Below, piece after piece: positions 11,966 to 24,272 of a DNA stretch of 64,000 nucleotides (positions within the stretch are counted from its first letter, which is position 1; every line of letters starts with the position of its first letter). The notes beneath the pieces are model-generated. The model saw nothing but the letters and a program-made list of their open reading frames with translations. It had not been told where the DNA came from and did not search any database. Made by a program: the position numbers and the translations under genes. The DNA comes from Trichosphaerium sp. ATCC 40318. Its lineage: Eukaryota > Discosea > Flabellinia > Trichosidae. The stretch is from assembly GCA_038496445.1 (NCBI GenBank), contig JALMLS010000361.1, positions 1 to 64,000 of the forward strand, in the 5' to 3' direction.

Positions 11966-12956
11966 ATAAAGTCAAACCAAACAAAACAATGCAGTGCTTG
12001 CAAATCTAACGCGCAAACCTGTGTCTCCAAGCTATTATAGGGGCACTGGTGCTTTTCATTTATGCGCTATTAGTAATAATGCTGTTTATGTTTGATCAAC
12101 TGGTTTCATCGACATGTACCCGCAACATGTCGGTTTATCGCAAAATGAAATTTGACTTTGACTTTTTAGCTACTCATTTTACACGTGATTTTTCCTACAC
12201 CATTCTCTTTTTAAACTTCTTCGAGATATTAAAAAAAAACAATCAGAGAGCAACATAAATTTGCGCTAGTACATAAAAGGTAATAAGACAAGTTATGTGG
12301 TTTTTTTGATACCTTAGCTGTGTATTCGTATTTTCACATCGGTCGGCGTACTTGCATATTTACGCTTGTGCGCTAGCAAATAACTCTATTGTTGTCGTCG
12401 GTTCATCGTATTTTGGTAGTGCTGTGGAAATCTCGAGTTATAGTTATAAATACAAAATAGGAAGTCAAGCACTATCCTTAAAAACTCTCCGTTCCCATTA
12501 ACAAAGAGTCAGTGACTGGTATCCCTTACCTAAAACTATCGCTAAGTGATTTCTTCATAAGAAATGCACTTATTGTTCATTGTTTTTCCTCACTGTAATC
12601 GAACAGGTATCCATTTATAGTCCTTTGAAGAGCAATGAAATACTTTTATTCGAAATGCTATATTAAAATAAACGTGCTTTTTCGCTATCCACCGAAACGA
12701 ATTACACAACTAGCGTCTAAAATTTCCCCGTATTTCGCTGATAGACGAGTTACGGAGACTATAGCAGTTAAGCATTATTTCTGTTTGTAAAAAATAGCCC
12801 GCTTTCTGCGCAACTTATCTCATTCTAAGTGCACATTGTGTATAGGAATACACCCGCTTTGGTTCACATTTACTTGGACGAATTATTTTGCGCTAGTATT
12901 GTCATTATTACTAATATCAAACATCAAACGTAACGCACCTTTATCACGTGACAAAA
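11966..12956. other. Intergenic region without a supported gene
   Basis: About 990 bp. A weak open stretch at 12049-12258 has a hydrophobic start but no codon context, homology or usable ATG exon structure that I trust. A CACGTG palindrome at 12945-12950 sits seven bases before the next gene's ATG. Confidence 0.5.
12945..12950. promoter_or_regulatory. CACGTG palindrome upstream of PL14 ATG
   Basis: TCACGTGA immediately precedes the start codon at 12957. It belongs to a motif that recurs across the window and is compatible with a bHLH/bZIP-type site. No function is shown here. Confidence 0.35.
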
Positions 12957-14447
12957 ATGAAGCAAGTTCTTGCAGTTATATGTTTTCTACAATTGGTAAG
13001 TGCTGCTACGCTATGGACTGGTGATTTCTCTGGTAACTGGCAATCTAAATGGGGAGTCGCACATGGAGGTATAAACGCTAGGGGAGGTGTACCAGGTGGT
13101 GGTACTGTTGTTGAAGGCAACAAACTGCGAGTCAAGTATGCACCTGTAAGTACCACAAACACGGTTTTCATCTGAAGTCTTAATGTCTCGAAGGGCCATG
13201 CAGCGGCTAGTGGTGTTTGGATGCTCGCTGTACCAACTGATTTATCTTCGCATAGGACACTCTGTTTGAGGTTCTATTATCTTTCGAAGCCTTCAGTTAA
13301 CATGTGTTAGTTACAAACTTAAAGTACCACACAACTTCGAGTTTAGACTTGGCGGAAAATTACCTGGTCTATACGGAACCACTGGTGACTCAAACTTGCA
13401 TAGTGGTTGCAGTGGCGGAAATCAACCTGGATCGTGTTATTCATCAAGATTCATGTGGCGTACGACTTGTTTTTCTTGCTGTTATTTTAATCAATGTGTT
13501 CAAGGAAATAATGGTGACGGAGAAGTTTATGGTTATATGCCTTACCCCTCCAGCACGTGCGTTGTATTATAACACTATAAAAGGGCTCATACAATTATAT
13601 TAGTATATGCAATAAAGCTGAGAATCATTGCACTGGTAGCTACGGTCAATCGCTTGGAAGAGGAAAGTGGCGTTTCCCAGATGATAATCAGTACCATGAG
13701 ATAAAACAAGAAATTCAACTCAACACCGGTTCAAACTCAAATGGTCGAGCTCGTGTATGGTTTGATGGATCTCTTAAATATGACGAACGAAATGTGAAAT
13801 GGAGATACGGTGATAACACCAAACACAAGGGAATATTCTTCAACACCTTCTTTGGAGGTACTATTAGTTCGTTCAGTTTCTGAAATCAACTTCGTACCGT
13901 TGTCATCACTATTTTTCACGTGGTACTTTTTCTGATCTTATCACCAGGTCCTTCAAGCTGGGCTCCGTTCTCAACTCAGTACTTGTACTTTGGTGACTTT
14001 AAGATCTCTACTAGCTGTAACGGAGGCGGTGGTGCAGCGGGCTCGAATCAAGTATGCTTAAAACAAACTGTCAATAGCATACAAGGATCATCGTTTTCTG
14101 TGAATATTGATTACTCCACAACCACAAATCAAGATCTACGTAAAAATACTTAAACAACAATCACGGTATCCTTTATGACCATTCCATTAGGCGTAGATCT
14201 ATTTACATCAAGCGGTGTCTGGAGATCTTACAAGGAAGAACGTGTAAACCAGGGAACAGGAAACAAATGGGTGCGAATCAAAAGTTTGTTTAATTGGTTG
14301 CTTTAACTGATGTAGGTTACTGTACCTACAAATGGATATTCTGGAACCGGTTTTGATATTAAGGTATCCTTGCAGCCAATTGGAGGAGACTGGAGATCAG
14401 AAACTGCTTCAAAGTACTTTAAACTTGGAGTAACTGGATGTTCTTGA
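12957..14447 (+). CDS. Secreted polysaccharide lyase family 14 (alginate/glucuronan lyase-like)
   Basis: The start MKQVLAVICFLQLVSA is a clear signal peptide. The mature protein carries the PL14 core: FRLGGKLPGLYG, then CSGGNQPGSCYSSRFMWR, GDGEVYGYMPYPSS, LGRGKWRFPDDNQYHEI, LNTGSNSNGRARVWFDG and GIFFNTFFGG. These beta-jelly-roll motifs are shared by algal, molluscan and fungal PL14 enzymes that cleave alginate or glucuronan by beta-elimination. A second C-terminal beta-rich region (near 14000-14447) contains Cys residues and may be a binding or accessory domain. The gene has several short introns with normal donors (GTAAGT at 13147, GTGCGT near 13555), so it is resident eukaryotic DNA, not contamination. 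Likely role: extracellular or phagosomal digestion of uronic-acid polysaccharide. Confidence 0.85.
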
Positions 14448-14621
14448 ATCATTGAACAATAAACTTCACCTCATAATACACTCTGCCTTTCAAGTTATTT
14501 TAAGTCTAGCACCAAGTATTCATATCGTAATCAACTAGCTTTTTTGTAATAAAGTGTGGTGGAAACAGTTGTTTGGATACACGTACAGTCACTTGTTATT
14601 TATTGAAAATCTTTTTTTTAA

Positions 14622-17600
14622 TTACATATTTTTTTTCAAACCATAAAAAGGGCTCTTGATTTCTATAGGTCCTAAAAGACCATGCATATCAAACATTGTC
14701 ATTATTGTACCATTACATGTCATAACTAGTTCAGAAAATGTATCATCACTTATAAGAGTGAGGTCAGTTGCATAACAAGTAGGAAAAACATCACTTCTTT
14801 GTTCTGTAATAACCCAAAGAGCATCTAAAAAAACAATTAAACTTTAACTAATTCCACATGACATGAAAAACTGGCAGTTTTATCACGGCCCACCCAGAAA
14901 GATAAAGTACGGTGCAACCCAATAAGTTGCTTTTTGTAAGAGAAACTAGAAAGATAGAGTGTCTAAAAAAACCCAAACAAAAAAGCATTTTTTTTAGTGA
15001 GTGGACTCATCAGAAAACCTGTACTTAAAATGTATTTAATACAAGTGTAAGTGCGTACCGTTTATTAAATAGTATACCCTATCTTTTCGACCACCAAATA
15101 AGCCTCTTTGTTTTTCTAATCGTGCACTTTCAATATGAGGATTTGTAATTTTTCTCATCACAATATCAGTCGTATTACTACTATTAGAAGTCGTAGCACT
15201 AGTGGAAGAGGTTTGATTAGATTTTCCTATTTTGGATATATCCTGAACCCAAACATTTGTATAAGTCTGAAAATGAGATGCACAGAGGAATATTTTATCA
15301 CCAAAAGCCATTAAACGAAAATCCCACTCTGTGATACTGGAAGAATTGAACTCAAAATATTCAAGTTCCTCAAAACGCATTGATACAGTAACATTATCAG
15401 AAACCTCATATACTCTAAGTGTTGAGTTTTTTATACCTAACATATAAGTACTAGTACCTAGACACAAGTATTAATTAACAGTAAAAAAGCAAGAAAAGAA
15501 TGAGAAAATAAAAAGAAAGGTCAAACTAAACTAAGAACTAAACAAATGTATTTGGTTTTTAAAGACTGGTTTGATTAGAGAAAGAGCTCAGTGTGAATAA
15601 CACAGTGCCTTCAAACCAACGCAGAAGCACAAGAGTTTAGACGCGAGTCACTTTATACAACACAATGAAAGCGTACTGTCTTTTGGTTGTGACACATCTA
15701 TCACTATATCAGCGTTATTGCTATTGACTTGGAGCCAATATCTCTTTTCTGGGATGTACTTAAACAGCTAAACACACTTAGCATCAAAAGGAAAAGTTGT
15801 TCTTACCATTGTTGATGTTTCGAAATTTCTTTTAGAACCTTGTGACCTCTTGCGTCCACCACGTGAAGAAGATGTATAGTTTGAACTGCAAAATGTCAAA
15901 TTAAGGCGCGAAAAAAACCAGAGTAATTTTGTGAGCCCAATTAACATACCTTGTAGGAGCAGCAATTGTAGGTGCGTTTGTACCAGGATCTATTGGTGGT
16001 ATAGGAGCATCAGTTGGAGCGTCAGTTGGAGCATCAGTTGGAGCATCAGTTGGAGCACCTATTGGGGCGTTTGTTGGTATTAGAGCAGCTGTTGGCGGTG
16101 TTGGAGGATCCGTTGGAGCAATTGGTGTTCCATTTGAAGGAATAGAAAATGGTGCGGTAGTACGCTCAGTAGGGGCAAGATGTGTTGGGGCTGCCGTTGT
16201 GGTATTAGTGGCATTGGTAGAGGGGGCTGTTGGCGCATTCGTTGGTGGTTCCACTGGAGCATGTGTCGGATATGGCAATGTCTGTATACTTGCGTATAAT
16301 TCATTTTCAGCGTAGTATGTTATAGTAGAGTAAGCGAAATGATCAGGAACAGGTGATATACGTGATAACTTGCACTTATAGCCTCGACAATCATCACAAT
16401 ATTCTAATCTGTACACAAAAATAAGACACGTGATAAAAATACAAGCTCGAAAAAGAGATGTACAAATAAAAGGCAGTGGTTTTTAGATGTTAATAGATGC
16501 GCTGACGATATTATAAGAAACGAGTAGTTGGCAGTTAGGTGTAATTGTTTTTTGGTTATTTTTGTTTTGCATGTGTTTCTATGACTAGAGGAGGTTTTTT
16601 TACGTACGTGGTTGCATCAGGTTTATTGTATTCAACCAATAAATACGTTCCGTCAGAATATAGATTAACATTTGTAACATTGCTATAGTATCCAAAGGAT
16701 TCGGTGGTAGCTAAAAATAATAAACAACCATGACTTTCGAAAAAACGATGCAAAACAAGCTCAAAGCACGTTTTACTCAAATGAAAATTGTTTTCATAAG
16801 CAAGCACTTTTGCGTACGGTATAATCTGTTTTCTTGGTAATTAATTGTAAAATGACCTCTATCTAATGTTGCATATAAAAGACCACTACCACAATTTACC
16901 CTAGCAACAATGCTGCTGTTGTATAGGTGCGGTGCAACTCTCTTGTAAGGTCCAGCAATCTTAACAACTTGATCCATAGTATAATAAAAACTATCTTCTC
17001 CACCAAGCTCTACTGGTGATGGTGAAGTACTTGGGGTTAACTAAGAAGACATTAATCCATGCAATCATAATCCAAATACACAAAAAAAAAACATCTACAA
17101 GAGATTAAAAACGTACAACTGTTGATGAGTTGTGAACTTGTTGAGCTACCAAAAACCCGCATACACCTAAAATGCATCCAACAACAAAAACAATTGTGAA
17201 TGCAACAAGTGGCTATAACGCAAGAATAAGAAGAAAACACGTTACGAAGACAACTGACGCATTCAGAAAACCTAAAAAAAAAACTTTTTTTACCTTTGCT
17301 CCTGTGAATTGGTTTGTACATAGCCAAGGCATTTGATTACTTGGAAATCCATCAGTCATGAATGTTTCATCAATATCAAACTCTAGTTTTGTATTATCCT
17401 TTCTTAATTGAAGATCACGCCATAGATCACCCAAAGACTGTATTACTGATGATCCTCTCTCCCATATATCTAACGTAGCTGTAGTATCATATTCTCTGGC
17501 TAAGTAAATAAAATTAGAGCCTACACGTGAAAATACTGTCATGAATAAAAATCACGTGCAGTGGTCAATAAGAGACATTGCATTCTTTTCAATTAAGGCA

Positions 17601-17983
17601 ACTTCAGGGCTCTCTTCGGAAAGAGAGAATGTATTATCTGGGGATGACATGAACTCATCCAATTCAATATTTCCTGTGTTAATATCTAGGCGTAATCTTT
17701 TCCGGATTGGTTCTGTTGAGTCAGTTGAGGATGCATCAGGTTCTTCGAAATTCCGTTTTTTCTGATGCAAAAAGAAGTTTAGTTGTAGTTCTTTTTGGCA
17801 AATGGTGTACCGATGTAGTTTCTGATACTTTGGCACCTTCTCTAAACTATAGATAAATGTCATTAGTAACAAAATAAGCAAAGAGTAAATAGAAAATACG
17901 ATAAGGATAAATGCAGCTCGAAGACCATTATTGTTTGCAAAAGACAACTTACTCTGTGAACCACAACTTGGGCGAGATGACAT
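14622..17983 (-). CDS. Type II membrane protein with APTD-repeat linker
   Basis: Family not recognised. The N-terminal cytosolic part (17983 to about 17290) starts MSSRPSCGSQ, then has a basic patch (PIRKRLRLD), an acidic/Ser-rich run and a globular region (TATLDIWERGSSVIQSLGDLWRDL). A single helix near 17200 (PLVAFTIVFVVGCILGVCGFL) makes it type II. The outer part has beta-rich stretches with many N-glycosylation sites (NVTNVNLYSDGTYLLVEY; FGDKIFLCASHFQTYTNVWV) that resemble beta-propeller blades, interrupted by a long Thr/Pro linker at about 15960-16260. The stop is at 14622. The intron starting at 17559 uses a GC donor. An extracellular adhesion or recognition role is inferred only from the layout. 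Confidence 0.65.
16006..16056 (-). repeat. 12-bp tandem repeat encoding APTD
   Basis: Four near-perfect 12-bp units (GCATCAGTTGGA on the plus strand) encode Ala-Pro-Thr-Asp repeats in the linker of the type II protein. The flanking 200 bp encode degenerate AP/PT repeats. Probably an O-glycosylated stalk that expands by slippage. Confidence 0.8.
17521..17559 (-). other. GC-AG intron with GCACGTGA donor (type II membrane protein gene)
   Basis: The donor GCACGTGA starts at 17559. Frame is kept with an acceptor at either 17521 (39 nt) or 17536 (24 nt). The GT at 17555 shifts the frame with both acceptors. Confidence 0.65.
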
Positions 17984-18102
17984 TTTGATACTGGAATTAT
18001 CTCTCCCGTAGGTAGAGTATCATTTTCTTGAACAAGCACTTCTGCACGAAGCTAGTGACAAAGTTAGAACGAAAAACCTACATCGAACACGACATGTGCA
18101 TG

Positions 18103-18727
18103 TCAAAAAACCAGTTGATGTTTTTTTTGTACCAGTGCCACTACGCTTGTTTTATTTCCTTTCAGCCAAATGTCTTCATAACTCGCCTTTCCAAAGTTGA
18201 CTTTACAAGTAATCAATAAATCACTTCCTTCTTGCACTACTTTCCAGTTCCTTAACAGTGTGAGCACGTCATTGTTCCCGCATAACAGAAAAAGTATTTT
18301 TCTGATTTTTTTAACGCCGAAACAGTACAATTGCGCCTAAATCCCCTAAAATGTTTTGAATAGGTTACCTGAGTGTAGATTTAGGTGCGGTTACACCGTT
18401 GAATAGCTCCCACTTTTCTACTATTGGAGAGTCTTTAATAGACCCGCAAGGTACAAGTACTACGCCCATTAGGCGCGATGATTGACTCCATTGTGAAATC
18501 TAGTCGTTTTAAATGTAAAATAATAAAAAGAACTGTAAAACCATGTTTATGCGTACCTTCATATGCAAAATATTCCATCGCGTTGTTTTACGGTTTAAGC
18601 GGACAATATTGAGAAAATGTTTCGCGTCTTCCCATTTTCGTAGACTTGGGTATATTTCAAAGCTCACTCTGCATGTGTTAAAGGAAAAAAAGCGCAATTT
18701 TTGTACAAACCTATTACCAGCAGCCAT
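18103..18727 (-). CDS. Small unknown protein, possible C2-like fold
   Basis: Not recognised. Exons give MAAGNR joined to VSFEIYPSLRKWEDAKHF, then a segment with SSRLMGVVLVPCGSIKD and VEKWELFNGV, then LTLLRNWKVVQEGSDLLI to a stop at 18103. The beta-strand pattern 'MGVVLVPCGSIKDSPIVEKWELF' loosely recalls the last strands of C2 domains (GxxxIPL...WYPL), but calcium-binding Asp residues are not evident. No signal peptide or membrane helix. About 140 residues. It lies between the type II protein gene and the TBC gene on the same strand. Confidence 0.45.
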
Positions 18728-18990
18728 ATTGTGCCTAGAGAATTTTCTGGGTTGTTGGCGGTTTAGGATTATTGCACCATGCAAAAAAGCGTGTTGGTAC
18801 GGGTAAGTTTTTGCTGAATAAACTTAAGCAAACAATCAGCGACTTAACAACTTTTTTTTTTGTTGTGCGCTGTGCCTACTATCTTATCCATGTAGAAAAA
18901 CGTTTAGTGGTAGTCTTGACGCTAGATTCTTAGTGCTCTGAACCTATGACCAAAAGTACACGGGAAGTAGTTCTTTTTTATGTACACAAT

Positions 18991-20556
18991 TTATTTACAT
19001 TCTTGACTGAACTTTTTGACATAGTCTGGGACTTGGATGTTTCTTATACAACGAAATAGTTCTTGTTCATCTATTTCAGAAGGCAAACGCCTCAGAAGGT
19101 GTAAACAGTCTTCATACGAGGCATTTTGCAACTTCTTTGAGCATAACTTTAGTAACCCTACAGCTGCACGAAACATAAAGAGATCACCATCAAGTATGAA
19201 ATTATCCCATATTCTAAACGCTATCGGCAAAGGTAGTGCACGTGTGAAAATAGTCAAGAACCTTTAAAACAAACCAGATTAGTAATCACGTGATGCAAAA
19301 AATACAAAGGCACGTTACGTACCAGTCTATCAAGTATAACTCAGGAAGAATGTTCAGTTTTCTGAAGTGACCGTAAAGTGTCGGAGAGTTTTTATAGAAA
19401 AGTAGATCAAACACTTTAACATGAACGCCATACTACACAGTAATAAGAACCTAACTAATCTAAAGTGCTGTGACGTACTCTATCTGGGTTCATAGTAAAC
19501 AGATCCGAAAAGAACGGTCTTTCGATGAGATTACAAAAAATCTGTTTGAAGAAACGTAAATTACAATGAAAAAATACACATCCAATCCGAACCTCGAATG
19601 CATCATATACGCTTGTATAGAATAGAAGCATCCCTGCTATATTTGTCATGCCTTGTACATAACCAATCTCTGGTCTAGGGCGGTTAACAATACAACCAAT
19701 AACGAATTCTTACCTGTATTGTGCGAAAGTTTCAAGAACGTCCTGCAATTTAGTAACGTGAGGACTGCTATCTGCAAATACCTTCATCCTAGGGAAGGTG
19801 CGCGGAATATCAACTGCTAGCATTGAGTGTATAGATTGTTTAGAAGCCGATAGACCCACTCTTCTCATCTGTCTAGCTTCTCGTTTGCACATTCGAAATA
19901 AATCTCTTGTAACGTTCATTTCGTTTCCAACGGCTAGCTTCCATACCATCCCTCGCATATCATTTGGAATCTAGAAGATTTATGATGTCAACAAAGGAAG
20001 AAAACATTGAAAAGAATAGTAAAATACTTACTGCTTGATAACCCATCTGTCTGGCTATACTCGAACGCCTCCTTTTTGAAGAAAGAAATTAGTGGGAATT
20101 TCTGAACAAGCGGACGCTAGTACAAAACACGTACTTGTTCCAGTTTGGTATTATATCATATTGCCATGTGTAGGCTAGTCTGTTGAAGAAAAAAAAAGTG
20201 AGTTTCATTGTACTGTGATTTGTTAACTTGTTTTGCAAGACCACGTGTTTTCTCCAAGCGGTTTTTTTTTTTGGATTTTGTTTTTGATTTTTTGATGCAC
20301 ACAATAATCACGTGGGACTACGCCAAATAACTAATGTGTAAGCTTACCTCCGAAAATGAAATCTCTCAAACACAGTTAGCTGCTCAAAGCTCTCTCTATG
20401 TTCTTTTAAGGTCTGTGTTGAAGCGAAATCAGAGTTGGCCAAGGTTACTGTCTGCCACTTTAAAAAACCATCTACACTTGCGTTTTCTTGTTTTTCTGAT
20501 ACCACAGACGCGGTTCCTCTATCTAAAGGGGCCTATGGTATTATTTTTAGTACCAT
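18991..20556 (-). CDS. TBC domain Rab GTPase-activating protein (TBC1D12/14-like)
   Basis: The TBC domain reads in order: PNDMRGMVWKLAVGNEMNVT (RGxVWxLAxGN, as in TBC1D12/14), AVDIPRTFPRM (the catalytic-Arg block IxxDIxRTFP), MTNIAGMLLFY (the Gln-finger region) and FTRALPLPIAFRIWDNFI. The stop is at 18991. The domain occupies most of a protein of about 400 residues, with a short N-terminal region (FEQLTVFERFHFRR). Likely role: switching off a Rab in endosome or autophagy trafficking, by analogy with TBC1D14. The favoured start is ATG 20556, which would be a three-base first exon followed by a 21-nt intron (20553-20533) and then APLDRGTAS; this start is uncertain. Confidence 0.8.
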
Positions 20557-20906
20557 AGCCTATTATTTTCAAAAAACGTACATGTACATCTACGCCGACA
20601 TGCAAGACTGCTCCTACATCATCTTTTGGGTACATTATCTTTCGAATATCACTGTACAAAGTGGAACTCAATGTATGAAGTGTGTAAAAATGTAACTTGT
20701 ATGTCGTGGTTGCTCACAATCGATCGCGCTTAATAAACACTAGTATCGGCGCAAAACTCCGATACGTTTTGGCTGAAATCGTAAAAAACTTGTTGACTAT
20801 CTTGAATAGTCTCAGAAACTATACGACACATATGTACCTTGTACTGAGTACGTTTTGATGTCTACCAAATGAACCAAAGGTACAATACAATCGTGCACAA
20901 AAAGTG

Positions 20907-21239
20907 ATGTTTCGGAATAACCACTTCGTAGCACAAGGCCTCAAAGCGGAAAAAAAAAGAAAGGCATTCTTTATCAACGACATCGTGTAAGGCTCCTCTG
21001 ATACCGTAGATGTGCTAATACACTATTGGAAGCGTATACAGAAACTCATTATTCAGTTTGCAGTGATTGGCGCGTAGTTTCTTGTGAGCTACTTAGAGAA
21101 ACGCATCAATGGTATGGCTTGCATCCCTAGCGGGTTACATCTATCTCAACAAACTAGGATTGCACTGAGTGATGATTATGGTACATTAAAGAGGATAGAA
21201 AAAGCAATTTTGGAAATGGGTGCTTTAAAGACGTCTTGA
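20907..21239 (+). CDS. Unknown 96-residue protein with two ultrashort introns
   Basis: The raw frame is broken by TAA and TAG. Removing introns 20987-21009 (23 nt, GTAAGG..TAG) and 21112-21130 (19 nt, GTATGG..TAG) yields one continuous 96-codon frame: MFRNNHFVAQGLK, KKRKAFFINDIV, CANTLLEAYTETHYSVCSDW, VVSCELLRETHQCG, ALSDDYGTLKRIEKAIL, stop at 21239. Both splices restore phase exactly, which would be unlikely by chance. The protein is soluble, with a basic start, four Cys and a helical C-terminus. I do not recognise the family. The start could be further upstream. Confidence 0.5.
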
Positions 21240-21300
21240 CAGGCTAAATACGGCTTATTCAGAAAAGAACTAGACCCATTTGATACGAAAACACAAAAAC

Positions 21301-23975
21301 ATGCACCACGCAAGGTTACTTATAATACTGGTGATAGCGTTAGTAGGTTTAACTGGTACGCAAGCTACAAACGTTAATATCAATTAATATGTTGCTCATA
21401 CGCGTTTATAGACGCCTACGATTGCGAAGTGTATGTAACATCAGCCAATACTACGGTAAGTGCCTAAGAAAGCCTAATACGTCTAAAAACCACGTCCCCG
21501 GCGATCGTGTACCATTTGTCTACGTTTTACGCTTGTTCCACCCTAATGACAAGACTAGTCAGGAGACGGCTCATTAGCATCTCCATTCGCGTCACTTGAT
21601 GAAGCGCTATCCCTAGGAGACAAATGTGGAGTAAAAAATCTAACTGACAGCATACCTTGTGTTGTGTGCTTTTTATGTACGCGAGCGCGTACACCGCAGT
21701 TTTCTAAGCTCATTGCTTGTAGCCGGAACTTATCCAGACAACTTTGGTAGCAACGTGACTTACAACTCTGATGAGTATGGCAAACTAGTGTTACAAGCAT
21801 ACAACGAAACAGACGAGCGACCTTCTTTTGATATTGGCATGTTGTACCAAGATATAGACATTGAGTTCGTCAGTACGACTTCGATTTGCAAAAAAAAAAC
21901 AGCCGGCACGTTTTGAGCTAAATATCTACTTCTAGATGTTAAAGTCGGGTTGTATATCAGCAATACAGAAGTAGGTCTCCATAATAAACTAACGTTCACA
22001 GATTCAACAATACAGGGTACGAATAAATTGATCACAAACCAATGAAGTTCCTTTGATTTTTTTTTCCTTTTTTTTTTGTATTTACCTCCGTTTTACATGG
22101 CCTTTTGCGGCCTTTTTGTTGGTTAATAAGTGTTAATTATTTTTTCAAGGATATATCGGGAGTTTTGGAAAACCAGCTATTCGTGTAAGCGATTGTATTG
22201 TATCAGAAGACATTTTGTTAGATGTTTCGATAAGTGATACAATCATAACGAAAACTACATTTGAAGGCAGCCTTGAGTTGGGCTCAACACGTAGTTCTAA
22301 CCCAACTGGTAATATTTATGTTGGGGAGTGTATATTCCAGTCAAGTACAATTAATGCTGAAGGCAATGGTATGTTCCTTTGCATTCATCTTTCTCTTTAG
22401 TTTCTCATTATTTTCGTTGATTTATTCGTTTAGATTTCATGAACCTGAAAGTTATCAACTCTCAGTTTAAAAGCCTCACAAGTACTCTTAAGTTAAATAT
22501 AGAAGTAGTATTTAATGGTACAACAGTTGAGTGCGATGGTGCTGCAGTACGTCTGTTTGTAGATTGCTTATACTATTTTTTGAAATTTTTGTTTTCACCA
22601 AAACATTTTGGCGTATCTATCTGGTGCAGGTCTGACTATTTTTTCGATTTAGCCCTGTATTGAAATATCAGGAACTGGCACAAATAAATTTAGTGAAGGG
22701 TTAATTACAACTTCATCAACGTGCGTGACATTAATAACAAGAATGTTAAGGAAATTTTTGAGTGAATGAAGAAAGAACATTGTGACTTTTTTCACCTCAC
22801 ATATTTTGTAGCTCCGTGGTTTTAGACCTAACCAACCAGATAATGGAAATACGTGACACAACATTGGAATGCAAAACTAATCAAAGGCAACCAAGATTAG
22901 TTAATAATAACGCCCTTCTTCTCTCAAAGTTTAATTTCAGTGTTCTTGGATGTAATGGTGTGTACCTTTTTTACCCTAAAGTTCAAATCGTTCAAATTCT
23001 CTACCTTTTTTCCCCACCCCACAGAAACGCCTTGTGTTTTATTTCGCTCATAAAAACTGTATGGCCAAGGAGGAAAAGGAGGATTTGAATGCATAGAACT
23101 GTATTTTGCTTCTATTTTGTTTTTTTGGTTTTTTTTTGTTTGCTCAGCTTTATTTTTAGTTCAATGTGACGTTGGTCAGTTTAGAAGAACGCCTCTTGAT
23201 ATATGTACAAACTGTCCAACTAATCAAATATCGAACACAACAACTGCTTCTACATGCTTTTTTTGTGACCCAGGTAATTTTATTTTTCCTCAACAGAATC
23301 ATTTCAAATTCGTGTAAATGTTATCTTCCTTGTCACAGTCACCAATCTCATATCTCTATTATAGGTTATGAGAAAGAAACTAAATCTTTATGCTCTGAGT
23401 GTCCTATTGGCAAATACTCGTACGATAAGTCTTGATCATTTATGAACTAGTTTTGGTTTTTCTATCTGATCTTTAACTACTGAACAGTTCAGACGGAAAA
23501 GGTTGTGACCCCTGTGATCCAAGTTTCCGTGAGTACCAAGATGATCGAGGGCAAAAATCCTGTAAACAATGTGTAAAGGGTTACATATCAACAGGAGTAA
23601 CCTGTAGACCTTGCGCAGCTGGTAAGACTTTTTCTTATAATTTACTTATACAAAGTTTTGATTCCTTGTTTACTTACAATGACTCCAAGGTACATATCAG
23701 TTCTTGAATACATGTCTTAAATGCTACTCTTTTCAAACATCATCATTGGGATCAGATAAATGCCATTGTACGAGCTTGACCTATTTTTCAAAACTTTTCT
23801 TGTACTCTCATTCTCTAATGTTTTTATTTTTTCAGCAAACAACACAATTTTCATTATAATAGGTGTTGCAGTATCTCTTGTCATTTTGGTTACTGTTGTA
23901 ATCGTTGCTTTCATTGTATGGAGAGTAATGAATCGCAGCAAAGGAGCAAACCAATACGTTGAGTATACATCATAA
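21301..23975 (+). CDS. Beta-helix / GCC2-GCC3 Cys-rich single-pass surface protein
   Basis: ATG 21301 opens a signal peptide (MHHARLLIILVIALVGLTG). The next exons encode a right-handed beta-helix region: DGSLASPFASLDEAL, the typical opening of these folds, then TYPDNFGSNVTYNSDEYG and repeated short strands (TIITKTTFEGSLELG; NIYVGECIFQSSTI). The C-terminal third holds GCC2/GCC3 Cys repeats (CTNCPTNQISNTTTASTC, CSECPIGKYSYDKS, CDPCDPSFREYQDD, CKQCVKGYISTGVTCRPC). Last come a membrane helix (TIFIIIGVAVSLVILVTVVI) and a 20-residue tail ending at 23975. Proteins of this layout occur in several protist lineages as putative cell-surface receptors; function is unknown. The gene at 2002-2721 is a probable paralogous fragment. 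There are about ten introns. Confidence 0.75.
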
Positions 23976-24272
23976 GCTAGCGCTTATGAATAGTGTTCGA
24001 CATCTTTTGGATATACTTATGTTACTACTATCAAAATAGTGGTGGCTATCTTAGTAGGGTAGTATGCTATGTACTGCCTCTGGTGATAGCAATTGTATTA
24101 AAACAAATATACAATTTCTTTAAGCTAGTGTTCACCATTGTCCTATAGTTACTGACTTATCAGCAAGATTAACATATCTTATTACAAAATCACGTGTTTT
24201 TACGCTATTAAAGAGCCTTCTTGATTGAAGCTAGATACTTTGTAGTTGCTACACTTATTATACAACTGAGAA
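23976..24272. other. Intergenic region, no gene seen
   Basis: About 300 bp of AT-rich sequence between a stop and a possible small gene. It has an AATAAA-like polyadenylation context and a CACGTG at 24191-24196. Nothing else is supportable. Confidence 0.5.

Noticed and set aside
12049-12258. Hydrophobic open frame that could be a small membrane protein
   Set aside because: The ATG lies inside an AT-rich gap, no splice logic or homology supports it, and similar frames arise by chance at this base composition.
13553-13558. GCACGTG in the PL14 gene as another GC donor
   Set aside because: Here the frame is kept by the normal GT donor (GTGCGT) two codons on, so this one is canonical.
20907-21239. 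Reassigned stop codons (TAA/TAG as Gln) to explain one long frame with internal stops
   Set aside because: Genes with firm C-terminal ends (La, metallophosphoesterase, AprA-like, F-box) stop cleanly at TAA or TAG, and ultrashort introns explain this locus better.
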